64,000 bases of DNA from Flavobacterium resistens (GTDB taxonomy: Bacteria; Bacteroidota; Bacteroidia; Flavobacteriales; Flavobacteriaceae): assembly GCF_900182645.1 (NCBI RefSeq), contig NZ_FXTA01000006.1, forward strand, positions 293,334 to 357,333, read 5' to 3'. Made by a program: the position numbers and the translations under genes. A model generated the notes under the pieces. It made no database searches and was not told the origin of the DNA. It worked only from the letters and a program-made list of their open reading frames with translations. How positions within the stretch are numbered: position 1 is the first letter of the stretch; each line of letters opens with the position of its first letter. Positions 26,174 through 33,602 of this stretch are shown here, in pieces.

Positions 26174-27076
26174 ATGAATAAAGAATATGCCGTTGGAATT
26201 GATATTGGAGGAACTCACATTACCGCTGCAATCATTGATATTGTAAATATGAAAGTGATTGATTTTTCAGTGCAAAAAGAATCTTTTGATTCTAATTTGC
26301 CTGTGAATGAGGTAATGTCAATATGGGAAAAAGTAATCCGGACTTCGGTTGAAAATTCAAAAGTAGAAGCAATTAATGGACTTGCAGTTTGTATGCCTGG
26401 TCCGTTTGATTATACTAACGGACTTTGCTGGATCAAGGACCAGTCAAAATACGAACATTTTTATGGTTTGAATGTGCGTTATTTATTTCAGGGAACATTA
26501 AACCTATCAAGCGAATTTCCAATTCTTTTTGAAAATGACGCGGTTTGTTTTGGAAAAGGAGAAGTTTTTAAAAATGCCGAAAATTTATCTAAAAAAGTGA
26601 TGGCAGTGACGCTTGGTACTGGACTTGGAGCTTGTTTTATAGACAAAGGAGTTTCAGTTTCAACTGGTGAATTTGTGCCTGCTGATGGAGAAATCTACAA
26701 TTTACCATACAAAGATAGCATGGCCGAAGATTATATTTCGGCAAGAGGTCTTTTGGCGAATTATGAAAGTTTGACCGGAAAAAGACGCAACAACGGATTA
26801 GAACTTTACAATCTTGCGCTAGACGGTGACGAAATCGCTATAAAAGTTTTTGAAGAAATGGGAGAAAATCTGGCTTCAGTTGTAATTCCGTGGTTGGAGA
26901 AATTTGATGCGGATCAATTTATCATTGGTGGAAAAATTGCTAATGCGAGTCAATTTTTTCTATCGGCTTTCAATAAAAAAATAAATGAAAGCGGAATCGA
27001 AATTGGTGTTTCTATTTCTACTGATAATGAAATTGCAGCTTTATTAGGTGCTTCAAGTATGTTTTATAAAGGATAG
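26174..27076 (+). CDS. ROK family sugar kinase (probable mannokinase)
   Basis: A 300-residue cytosolic kinase with the ROK/hexokinase-like fold: phosphate-1 motif VGIDIGGTHITAAIID at the N-terminus, catalytic-Asp region FENDAVCFGKGE, and phosphate-2 region AVTLGTGLGACFIDKG. The Cys-rich zinc motif (CxCGxxGC) that most ROK kinases have after this region is missing; the equivalent stretch reads NLPYKDSMAEDYISARGLL. In this locus it most likely phosphorylates mannose to mannose-6-phosphate, the substrate of the ManA encoded at 10285; glucose or an amino sugar remain possible. It lies 141 bases after GH125 and 59 bases before the glycosylasparaginase. Confidence 0.87.
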   Translation: MNKEYAVGIDIGGTHITAAIIDIVNMKVIDFSVQKESFDSNLPVNEVMSIWEKVIRTSVENSKVEAINGLAVCMPGPFDYTNGLCWIKDQSKYEHFYGLNVRYLFQGTLNLSSEFPILFENDAVCFGKGEVFKNAENLSKKVMAVTLGTGLGACFIDKGVSVSTGEFVPADGEIYNLPYKDSMAEDYISARGLLANYESLTGKRRNNGLELYNLALDGDEIAIKVFEEMGENLASVVIPWLEKFDADQFIIGGKIANASQFFLSAFNKKINESGIEIGVSISTDNEIAALLGASSMFYKG

Positions 27077-27135
27077 ATTTTATAATTTTACAGTTAAGCA
27101 AAACCTTATTTTCTCCAAGTTTTAAAATACAAGTC

Positions 27136-28131
27136 ATGACAAATCGCAGAAATTTTATAAAAACAACCGCAATTGCTTCTGTTGCGGTAGCATTGCAATC
27201 TTTTCAGACAAATTCTGAGAAAGATGAAAAAGTACTTTCTAAAAAAGGAAAGAAACCAATTGTACTTTCGACATGGCGATTTGGAATTCCTGCAAATGAA
27301 GCAGCCTGGGAAGTTCTTAAAAAGAATGGAAAAGCACTGGATGCTGTAGAAGCAGGTGTAAAAGTCCCAGAAGCTGATCCAAAAGAAAGAAGTGTAGGCT
27401 ATGGCGGACGCCCAGACAGAGACGGACGTGTAACGCTCGACGCTTGTATTATGGATGAAAACGCTAATATTGGTTCTGTTGCTTGTCTTGAATTTATAAA
27501 ACATCCTATTTCTGTTGCGAGAGCCGTAATGGAAAAAACGCCTCACGTAATGCTTGTTGGTGACGGTGCTTTGCAATTTGCTTTGGAACAAGGTTTTAAA
27601 AAGGAAAATTTACTTTTAGAAGAATCTGAAAAAGAGTGGAAGGAATGGCTGAAAGACAGTAAATACAAGCCAATTGCGAATATTGAAAATCACGATACCA
27701 TTGGAATGATCGCTTTAGATGCGGATGGAAATCTTTCTGGAGCATGTACCACAAGCGGAATGGCGTTTAAAATGCACGGACGCGTTGGTGATTCACCAAT
27801 TATTGGTGCAGGTTTGTATGTTGATAACGAAATTGGTGCCGCAACTGCAACAGGTCATGGAGAAGAAGTAATCAGAATTGCTGGTTGTCATTTGGTTGTT
27901 GAATTGATGCGTCAGGGAAAATCGCCTCAAAAAGCCTGTGAAGAAGCTGTAGCCAGAATTGTCAAATTGACTAAGAACAGAAATAAAGATTTAAAAGATA
28001 TTCAGGTTGGTTTTATTGCTTTAAATAAGAATGGCGAATATGGTTCGTATTGCGTTCAGGGCGGTTTTAATTATGCTGTTTATGACGAAACCGGAAATCG
28101 TTTAATTGATGCTGATTTTTTCTTGAAATAA
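27136..28131 (+). CDS. N4-(beta-N-acetylglucosaminyl)-L-asparaginase (glycosylasparaginase)
   Basis: A 331-residue Ntn-hydrolase precursor. The N-terminus has a twin-arginine-like signal (NRRNFIKTT, then AIASVAVALQS). The autocleavage/catalytic Thr188 is in NHDTIGMIALD, followed by ACTTSGMAFKMHGRVGDSPIIGAGLYVDNEIGAATATGHGEE, which contains the substrate-binding Arg/Asp. WRFGIPANEAAWEVLK and SVGYGGRPDRDGRVTLDACIMD match the well-studied Elizabethkingia (formerly Flavobacterium) meningosepticum enzyme. It splits the GlcNAc-Asn bond left after peptide and glycan trimming, releasing aspartate and an amino sugar. It is the strongest sign that this locus works on N-linked glycoproteins and not only fungal mannan. 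Confidence 0.94.
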   Translation: MTNRRNFIKTTAIASVAVALQSFQTNSEKDEKVLSKKGKKPIVLSTWRFGIPANEAAWEVLKKNGKALDAVEAGVKVPEADPKERSVGYGGRPDRDGRVTLDACIMDENANIGSVACLEFIKHPISVARAVMEKTPHVMLVGDGALQFALEQGFKKENLLLEESEKEWKEWLKDSKYKPIANIENHDTIGMIALDADGNLSGACTTSGMAFKMHGRVGDSPIIGAGLYVDNEIGAATATGHGEEVIRIAGCHLVVELMRQGKSPQKACEEAVARIVKLTKNRNKDLKDIQVGFIALNKNGEYGSYCVQGGFNYAVYDETGNRLIDADFFLK

Positions 28132-28132
28132 A

Positions 28133-28903
28133 TTATTCATCGCCAGAATTTTCAGTAGTTGAAGAGGCTTTTTTTCGGATACTTGTATTTAGATAAAAAA
28201 ACAACCTAATAGTATGATTCATATCATATTGATAACCTGAATATTTTTGCTGATACACATTCATATACCCAAAATCATAACTCCATTTTGGGTTTATTGT
28301 TTTTTTGATTCCGATGAAAAAACGGTTTTGGTCAAAGGTATTGTAGACGGCTTCTTCACCAAATTGTAAAAGAATTTCATCTGAAAGTACCATGGACGGC
28401 CATGATTTATTATCGGAAATTCGGAAAGTAAAACTCATTAAATAACGAATTCTATTCGTAAAACGCCAATCTCCGCTGGGTTTATCGTCAACCATTTTTT
28501 CCTGCCAGCGTTGCTCGTTTCTTAAGCGCTGCAAAATACTCACATTGGCAACTTTAGCATTTAATTGTGCCTGTTGATAAATCCTGTTTTCATCAGCAAA
28601 AGTACTCCAGTCTTCATTTGAAGGTGCCAGCCACATATGTGCATATCCTAAGTTCAATGAAACGTTTGAATTAGGAATATAAGTGACGCCTCCTCTTATA
28701 AAATAAAAACTAGGATCAGAAACAAAATCGTTTCGACGGATATGAAAATCCCCAATTATGCCCCAATGATCTGCAAATTTTGTAACCGTATTGATAGAAA
28801 CCCAAGTTTGAAGCTGTTGGTTAATATCCTTTTTTTGGTCGGTTTGTCCTATTACTGTAATTGGAAATAAAAGGATATAAATCCAAGAAAAATTGTTCTT
28901 CAT
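28133..28903 (-). CDS. DUF2490 outer-membrane protein
   Basis: A 256-residue protein with a signal peptide (IYILLFPITVIGQ) and the DUF2490 pattern of amphipathic strands: LQTWVSINTVTKFADHWGIIGDFHIRRNDF, GGVTYIPNSNVSLNLGYAHMW, RLRNEQRWQEK and RNRFFIGIKK-like segments, ending in short hydrophobic strands. It is predicted to be a small beta-barrel in the outer membrane. The function of the family is unknown. The gene is convergent with the glycosylasparaginase gene, with 1 base between the stop codons, and is divergent from tetR, so it is not part of either unit. Confidence 0.85.
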   Translation of the reverse strand: MKNNFSWIYILLFPITVIGQTDQKKDINQQLQTWVSINTVTKFADHWGIIGDFHIRRNDFVSDPSFYFIRGGVTYIPNSNVSLNLGYAHMWLAPSNEDWSTFADENRIYQQAQLNAKVANVSILQRLRNEQRWQEKMVDDKPSGDWRFTNRIRYLMSFTFRISDNKSWPSMVLSDEILLQFGEEAVYNTFDQNRFFIGIKKTINPKWSYDFGYMNVYQQKYSGYQYDMNHTIRLFFYLNTSIRKKASSTTENSGDE

Positions 28904-29006
28904 ATATATAACGATAGAAATTAGTTTAATCAGTAAATTTCTTTAGAATCGATAAAAGGCCTTGAAAACAATGTCAAGTAAAGATACTCATTTTCTCTAT
29001 AAATCA

Positions 29007-29051
29007 GTTTAAACAAAATATTTAATCATTTGATTAAAAAATTTGTTTAAC
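29007..29051. promoter_or_regulatory. Inverted-repeat operator in front of tetR
   Basis: A perfect core TTTAATCA-TT-TGATTAAA (29021-29038) is nested in a longer imperfect inverted repeat running from GTTTAAACAAA (29007-29017) to TTTGTTTAAC (29042-29051). The right arm includes the TTTG -33 element of the predicted tetR promoter. Long nested palindromes overlapping a promoter are typical of TetR operators, so the export operon is probably repressed by its own first gene. Confidence 0.7.
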
Positions 29052-29075
29052 TTATTTTGAAATATTTTATATTTG
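29042..29075 (+). promoter_or_regulatory. Predicted promoter of the tetR-export operon
   Basis: TTTG (29042-29045), 22-base spacer, TATATTTG (29068-29075) matching TAnnTTTG; the ATG follows at 29093. The spacer is slightly longer than the usual 19-21 bases. Confidence 0.6.
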
Positions 29076-29092
29076 CATTTAAATAACTAAAA

Positions 29093-29722
29093 ATGAGTGT
29101 TTCAGAATCCAAAAAGAAAGATACAAGTACAGAAGAAAAAATAAAATCAGCTGCAAAAACTGTTTTTTATAACAAAGGTTTTGCCGCAACCAGAACAAGA
29201 GATATTGCCGAAGAAGCAGGTTTGAATCTTGCTTTGCTTAATTATTATTTTAGAAGCAAAGCAAAACTTTTTGAAATAATAATGTCGGAAACTTTCGTTG
29301 GTTTTATAAGTGGTATGAAAGTGATTTTGAATGATGAAGGAACATCATTGGAGGAGAAAGTAAAAATTATTGCCGAACGCTACATTGATTTCATTATAAA
29401 AGAGCCGGAAATTCCAACTTTTATATTGACTGAGATTCGTAATAATCCCGACGGACTTTTGAAAAGACTTCCAATCAGAGAAATTGTAAACGAATCTGTT
29501 TTCATTAAACAATTTCAGGAAGCAGTGGAGAAAAAAGAAATTTCAGAACCAAATCCGTTGCATTTTCTAATGAATCTTTTGGGTTTAGTGGTTTTCCCAT
29601 TTATTGCAAAACCGATTATTATGGGAAGCAGAAATTTGGAAACAGAGCAGTTTAATAACTTGATTTTGGAACGCAAGAAAAAAATCCCAATTTGGATCAA
29701 AGCAATGTTTACAGCAGTTTAA
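29093..29722 (+). CDS. TetR/AcrR family regulator of the ABC export operon (CecR-like)
   Basis: A 209-residue protein. A TetR helix-turn-helix occupies about residues 15-65 (KIKSAAKTVFYNKGFAATRTRDIAEEAGLNLALLNYYFRSKAKLFEIIM), and an all-helical ligand/dimer domain follows. It heads a run of seven genes in the order regulator, TolC, HlyD-like, two ATPases, two permeases, the same content as E. coli cecR-ybhGFSR. An extended palindrome covers its promoter. The tolC start lies 29 bases downstream. The ligand is unknown. Confidence 0.9.
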   Translation: MSVSESKKKDTSTEEKIKSAAKTVFYNKGFAATRTRDIAEEAGLNLALLNYYFRSKAKLFEIIMSETFVGFISGMKVILNDEGTSLEEKVKIIAERYIDFIIKEPEIPTFILTEIRNNPDGLLKRLPIREIVNESVFIKQFQEAVEKKEISEPNPLHFLMNLLGLVVFPFIAKPIIMGSRNLETEQFNNLILERKKKIPIWIKAMFTAV

Positions 29723-29751
29723 ATGATTTTGAAGTTAATTTATTTATACAA

Positions 29752-30996
29752 ATGAGGAAATTAAACTTACTTAAATACATTGGAATTCTATTCTTTATCA
29801 ATGTCACTTCGGCGCAGACTTTGACAATTGATCAAAGTTATCAGCTTGCAGTAGAAAATTATCCTTTAATCAAGCAATACGAACTCATTGAAAAAAGCAA
29901 AGAATATACAATAAGTAATGCGAACAAAGCTTATTTGCCTCAAGTAAGTATTACGGCAATTGAAGGTTATGTTTTTGGCGATTTTCCAACTATGGGAAAT
30001 TCAGGAAACGACAGCAAGTTCAAGTTTATTGGTTTAGGACAGGTCAATCAGGTGATTTGGGATGGAGGTGCGACCAAAACTCAGAAGAAAATTATTGAGG
30101 CTTCTTCTAATGTTGATAAGGCTTCTGTTGAAGTTTCGCTTTATGAATTACGTTCCAGAGTAAATCAGCTTTATTTTGGAATGTTGCTGATTGATGAACG
30201 GTTAAAACAGTTGGAAATCCAAAATACAATTCTTCGCAATAATATCGACAAAGTAAATAAGCTTCATGAAAATGGACTTAACTATAAAACCGATGTCGAT
30301 GAAATGAAAGTCGAGCAATTAAATTTAAACCGACAAAAAAAGGATTTTCAATACACCAGAAATGGTTATCAAACAATGCTTTCTTATTTAATTGGAAAAA
30401 ATATTGGTCAGTCTAAATTAGAAAAACCTGTAAATCCTATTGCTTTTGATACGCTGATCAAACGACCGGAACAACTTCGTTTTGCAAATCAGCGCAATTT
30501 GGTTACGGCACAGGCAGATATGCAAAAAGTAAATCTTATGCCAAAAGTCGGTTTGCTTGGAGCAGGCGTTGTATTGGCGCCTGGAATCAATCTCGGAAAT
30601 AATAAAATTTCAACTGTTGGAGTTGCTGGATTAAGCGTTGGTTGGGATATTAAAGGGTTGTATAAAAATTCAAATGAAAAGGAATTAACAAAACAACAAT
30701 TAAATCAAATCGACATTCAGGAAGAAACATTCTTGTTCAATACCAGATTTCAAATGAATCAGAAAACGGCTGATATTGAAAGACAAACAGCAATTTTGAA
30801 AGATGATGATGATATTGTAAAACTTCGTCAAACGATTCGTGAAGGTTATCAGTTAAAGTACGATACTGGTGCTGGTCCGCTTATAGATTTGTTAAATGCA
30901 ACCGAAAAAGAAGGAAATGCACGTGCCGAGAAAGCTTTGCACGAAATTCAATTGCTCATGACTGCTTATGAGTATCAAACAATCAAAGGAAATTAA
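29752..30996 (+). CDS. TolC family outer-membrane efflux protein
   Basis: From ATG 29752 (414 residues) it starts with a signal peptide (LNLLKYIGILFFINVTSAQ); the longer in-frame version overlaps tetR and is rejected. It has the two-fold outer-membrane efflux protein repeat: TLTIDQSYQLAVENYPLIKQYELI near the N-terminus and long helices around 130-220 and 320-410, with short strands between. It forms the trimeric outer-membrane duct for the ABC exporter encoded behind it. The hlyD-like gene follows after 11 bases. Confidence 0.9.
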   Translation: MRKLNLLKYIGILFFINVTSAQTLTIDQSYQLAVENYPLIKQYELIEKSKEYTISNANKAYLPQVSITAIEGYVFGDFPTMGNSGNDSKFKFIGLGQVNQVIWDGGATKTQKKIIEASSNVDKASVEVSLYELRSRVNQLYFGMLLIDERLKQLEIQNTILRNNIDKVNKLHENGLNYKTDVDEMKVEQLNLNRQKKDFQYTRNGYQTMLSYLIGKNIGQSKLEKPVNPIAFDTLIKRPEQLRFANQRNLVTAQADMQKVNLMPKVGLLGAGVVLAPGINLGNNKISTVGVAGLSVGWDIKGLYKNSNEKELTKQQLNQIDIQEETFLFNTRFQMNQKTADIERQTAILKDDDDIVKLRQTIREGYQLKYDTGAGPLIDLLNATEKEGNARAEKALHEIQLLMTAYEYQTIKGN

Positions 30997-31007
30997 TAGT
31001 ACATATT

Positions 31008-31910
31008 ATGAAAAAAATAAAGCTTTTATATTTTTTAATGCCTGTTATCTGTTTATTGTCGTGCCATAATAATGAAAATGATTTTGATGCTTCAGGATCT
31101 TTTGAAGCCGTTGAAACTATTCTTTCTGCGCAAGCGAATGGGCAAATTGTAAAACTGAATTTAGAAGAGGGACAACAATTAGAAGTTGGGCAAAAAGTGG
31201 GCTATATTGATAGTACACAACTACATATTAATAAAATGCAATTGTCACAAAACAAAAAAACAATTCTAAGCGGAAGACCTCAGGAAAACATTCAAACTGA
31301 AAGTTTAAAAAAGCAACTTGCGAATGCAATTCTTGATCGCAATAGAACCGATAAATTGGTTAAGGGCGGCGTAGCTTCTCAAAAAATGCTTGACGATGCA
31401 AATGCTAAAGTGGCAACATTACAAGCGCAAATTGGTGCACAGAAGAGCTCTTTGGAAATTACAAACGAAAACCTGACCGAGCAAAGCAATACAGTTGGGG
31501 TTCAATTAAAAGGTGTTGATGATCAGTTAAACAAAACCGTTATTGTAAATCCAGTGAAAGGAACTGTTCTTGCAAAATATGCTGAACAATATGAAATGGC
31601 AATGGTTGGCAAGCCATTATATAAAATTGCAAATCTCGAAATCCTTGATCTTCGCGCTTATATTACAGGCACGCAATTGCCACAAATAAAAATTGGACAG
31701 CAAGTTAAAATACGAATTGATCAAGGCGAAAAGAAATACAAAGAATATCAGGGAACAATTAATTGGATTTCTAATAAATCGGAGTTTTCACCAAAAACAA
31801 TTCCAACTAAAGATGAACGCGCAAATTTGGTTTACGCGATAAAAGTTAGAGTGAAAAATGATGGTTACCTTAAAATTGGTATGTACGGAGAAGTTCTTTG
31901 GTCAAAATAA
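31008..31910 (+). CDS. HlyD/YbhG-like periplasmic adaptor lipoprotein
   Basis: A 300-residue membrane fusion protein with a lipoprotein signal (PVICLLSCHNNEND). It has the split biotinyl-lipoyl halves (QANGQIVKLNLEEGQQLEVGQKVGYIDS and VNPVKGTVLAKYAEQYEMAMVGKPLYKIANLE) around a helical hairpin (about 75-170), then a beta-barrel domain. It links the inner-membrane ABC transporter to the TolC-like protein. Eleven bases separate it from tolC and seven from the first ATPase start. Confidence 0.9.
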   Translation: MKKIKLLYFLMPVICLLSCHNNENDFDASGSFEAVETILSAQANGQIVKLNLEEGQQLEVGQKVGYIDSTQLHINKMQLSQNKKTILSGRPQENIQTESLKKQLANAILDRNRTDKLVKGGVASQKMLDDANAKVATLQAQIGAQKSSLEITNENLTEQSNTVGVQLKGVDDQLNKTVIVNPVKGTVLAKYAEQYEMAMVGKPLYKIANLEILDLRAYITGTQLPQIKIGQQVKIRIDQGEKKYKEYQGTINWISNKSEFSPKTIPTKDERANLVYAIKVRVKNDGYLKIGMYGEVLWSK

Positions 31911-31917
31911 TAGTTTT

Positions 31918-32868
31918 ATGTCTGCAGTAACATTAAAAAATTGTATTAAAAAATATGGTGATTTTGTCGCTGTAGATGATGTTTCTTTTGAGGTTCAGAA
32001 AGGCGAACTTTTTGGATTGATTGGTCCTGATGGCGCTGGAAAAACTTCCGTTTTTAGGATTCTGACAACACTTTTGCTTGCTGATAGTGGAACTGCAATT
32101 GTTGAAGGACACGATGTTGTAAAAGAATTTCAGGAAATACGAAACAAAGTTGGGTACATGCCAGGGAAATTTTCGCTATATCAAGATTTGACAGTTCAGG
32201 AAAATCTCGAATTTTTTGCCACTATCTTCGGAACTACAATTGAGGAAAATTATGAACTGATAAAAGATATTTACGACCAAATAAAACCTTTCAGTAACAG
32301 ACGTGCCGGAAAACTTTCAGGCGGAATGAAACAAAAACTAGCTTTATGCTGCGCGCTGATTCATAAACCGGAAGTTTTATTTTTAGATGAACCTACAACC
32401 GGTGTTGACGTAGTTTCACGAAGCGAATTTTGGCAAATGCTTATCAAACTCAAAGAGCAGAAAATCACCATTGTAGTTTCAACTCCTTATATGGACGAAG
32501 CAAAGTTATGTGACCGAATTGCGCTGATGCAAAACGGAAAAATAATGAGCGTTGATGAACCAAAAAACATTATAAAAAGCTTCCCGAAAACTTTATTTGC
32601 TGCGAAAGCCAAAAATATTTACAAATTATTGCAGGATTTCCGAACGGATAAGGAAATAGAAAGTTGCGATGCTTTTGGAGAATTTATTCATATAACATTA
32701 ATTTCTGAAGACGCAAATGAGGAACGAGTTAAAGAAATCGCAAAAAAATACAATCCTGAAAATTTCAAAGTAAAAATTATTGAACCAACAATTGAAGATA
32801 CTTTTATTCGATTGATGCGGGAACAAAATAATTTAGGAGAATTAAAAGAAATCGTAAATGGAAAATAA
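31918..32868 (+). CDS. ABC transporter ATP-binding protein, first of an asymmetric pair (YbhF N-half-like)
   Basis: Starting at ATG 31918 (316 residues; the longer frame overlaps hlyD). Walker A is GPDGAGKTS with K42, the signature LSGGMKQKLAL (from L133) is intact, and Walker B is VLFLDEPTTGVD. The switch His that normally follows in the TTH motif is replaced: the sequence reads VVSTP190YMDEA. In E. coli YbhF both ATPase halves are one polypeptide; here they are two genes that overlap by 11 bases. About 70 extra C-terminal residues after the ATPase core follow. It likely pairs with the next protein. Confidence 0.9.
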   Translation: MSAVTLKNCIKKYGDFVAVDDVSFEVQKGELFGLIGPDGAGKTSVFRILTTLLLADSGTAIVEGHDVVKEFQEIRNKVGYMPGKFSLYQDLTVQENLEFFATIFGTTIEENYELIKDIYDQIKPFSNRRAGKLSGGMKQKLALCCALIHKPEVLFLDEPTTGVDVVSRSEFWQMLIKLKEQKITIVVSTPYMDEAKLCDRIALMQNGKIMSVDEPKNIIKSFPKTLFAAKAKNIYKLLQDFRTDKEIESCDAFGEFIHITLISEDANEERVKEIAKKYNPENFKVKIIEPTIEDTFIRLMREQNNLGELKEIVNGK

Positions 32869-33601
32869 AGCCATAGTTTGCAAAGAGTTGACCAAACAGT
32901 TTGGTGATTTCAAAGCGGTTGATAAAATCAGTTTTGAAGTCAGCGAAGGAGAAATATTTGGTTTTTTGGGCGCTAACGGAGCTGGAAAAACAACGGCAAT
33001 GCGAATTCTTTGTGGACTTTCGTATCCAACATCTGGAGAAGCAAGTGTGGCCGGATTTGATGTTTACAAACAACAGGAAAAAATCAAAAAGAATATTGGT
33101 TATATGAGCCAGAAATTCTCTTTGTATGATAATCTAACGATTCTAGAAAATATTGAGTTTTATGGCGGTGTTTACGGCGTTTCCCGACCTGAAATAAAGG
33201 AAAGAAGTACAGAATTGGTCAAAATGCTTGGATTAGAAAAAGAGGCTAAAAAACTCGTTGGTGGTCTTCCTTTAGGATGGAAACAAAAACTGGCATTTTC
33301 TGTTGCAGTATTTCATCGACCAAAAATTGTTTTTTTGGATGAACCAACCGGAGGTGTTGATCCTATTACAAGAAGGCAATTTTGGGATATGATTTATGAA
33401 GCTGCGGCAAGCGGAATTACGGTTTTTGTAACCACGCATTATATGGACGAAGCGGAATATTGCAACCGTATTAGTATCATGGTTGACGGAAGGGTTGAAG
33501 CAATTGATTCGCCGGCCGAATTAAAAAAACGTTTCAATACGACTTCTATGGATGAAGTTTTTTATGAACTGGCACGCAACGCCCAAAGAGCAGCAGATTA
33601 A
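32858..33601 (+). CDS. ABC transporter ATP-binding protein, second of an asymmetric pair (YbhF C-half-like)
   Basis: A 247-residue ATPase: Walker A GANGAGKTT (K44), Walker B IVFLDEPTGGVDP, and an intact switch His in FVTTHYMDEAE. Its signature motif is altered to VGGLPLGWKQKLAF instead of LSGGQ, as in the second half of YbhF. With the first ATPase (normal signature, no switch His) this gives a heterodimer in which one composite site should be fully competent and the other degenerate. The gene overlaps the first ATPase gene by 11 bases and ends 1 base before the first permease start. Confidence 0.9.
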   Translation: MENKAIVCKELTKQFGDFKAVDKISFEVSEGEIFGFLGANGAGKTTAMRILCGLSYPTSGEASVAGFDVYKQQEKIKKNIGYMSQKFSLYDNLTILENIEFYGGVYGVSRPEIKERSTELVKMLGLEKEAKKLVGGLPLGWKQKLAFSVAVFHRPKIVFLDEPTGGVDPITRRQFWDMIYEAAASGITVFVTTHYMDEAEYCNRISIMVDGRVEAIDSPAELKKRFNTTSMDEVFYELARNAQRAAD

Positions 33602-33602
33602 T

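Noticed and set aside
27106..27591. A 161-residue minus-strand frame opposite the glycosylasparaginase gene.
   Set aside because: Antisense shadow rich in Cys, Phe and Asn, typical of reverse reading of an AT-rich gene.
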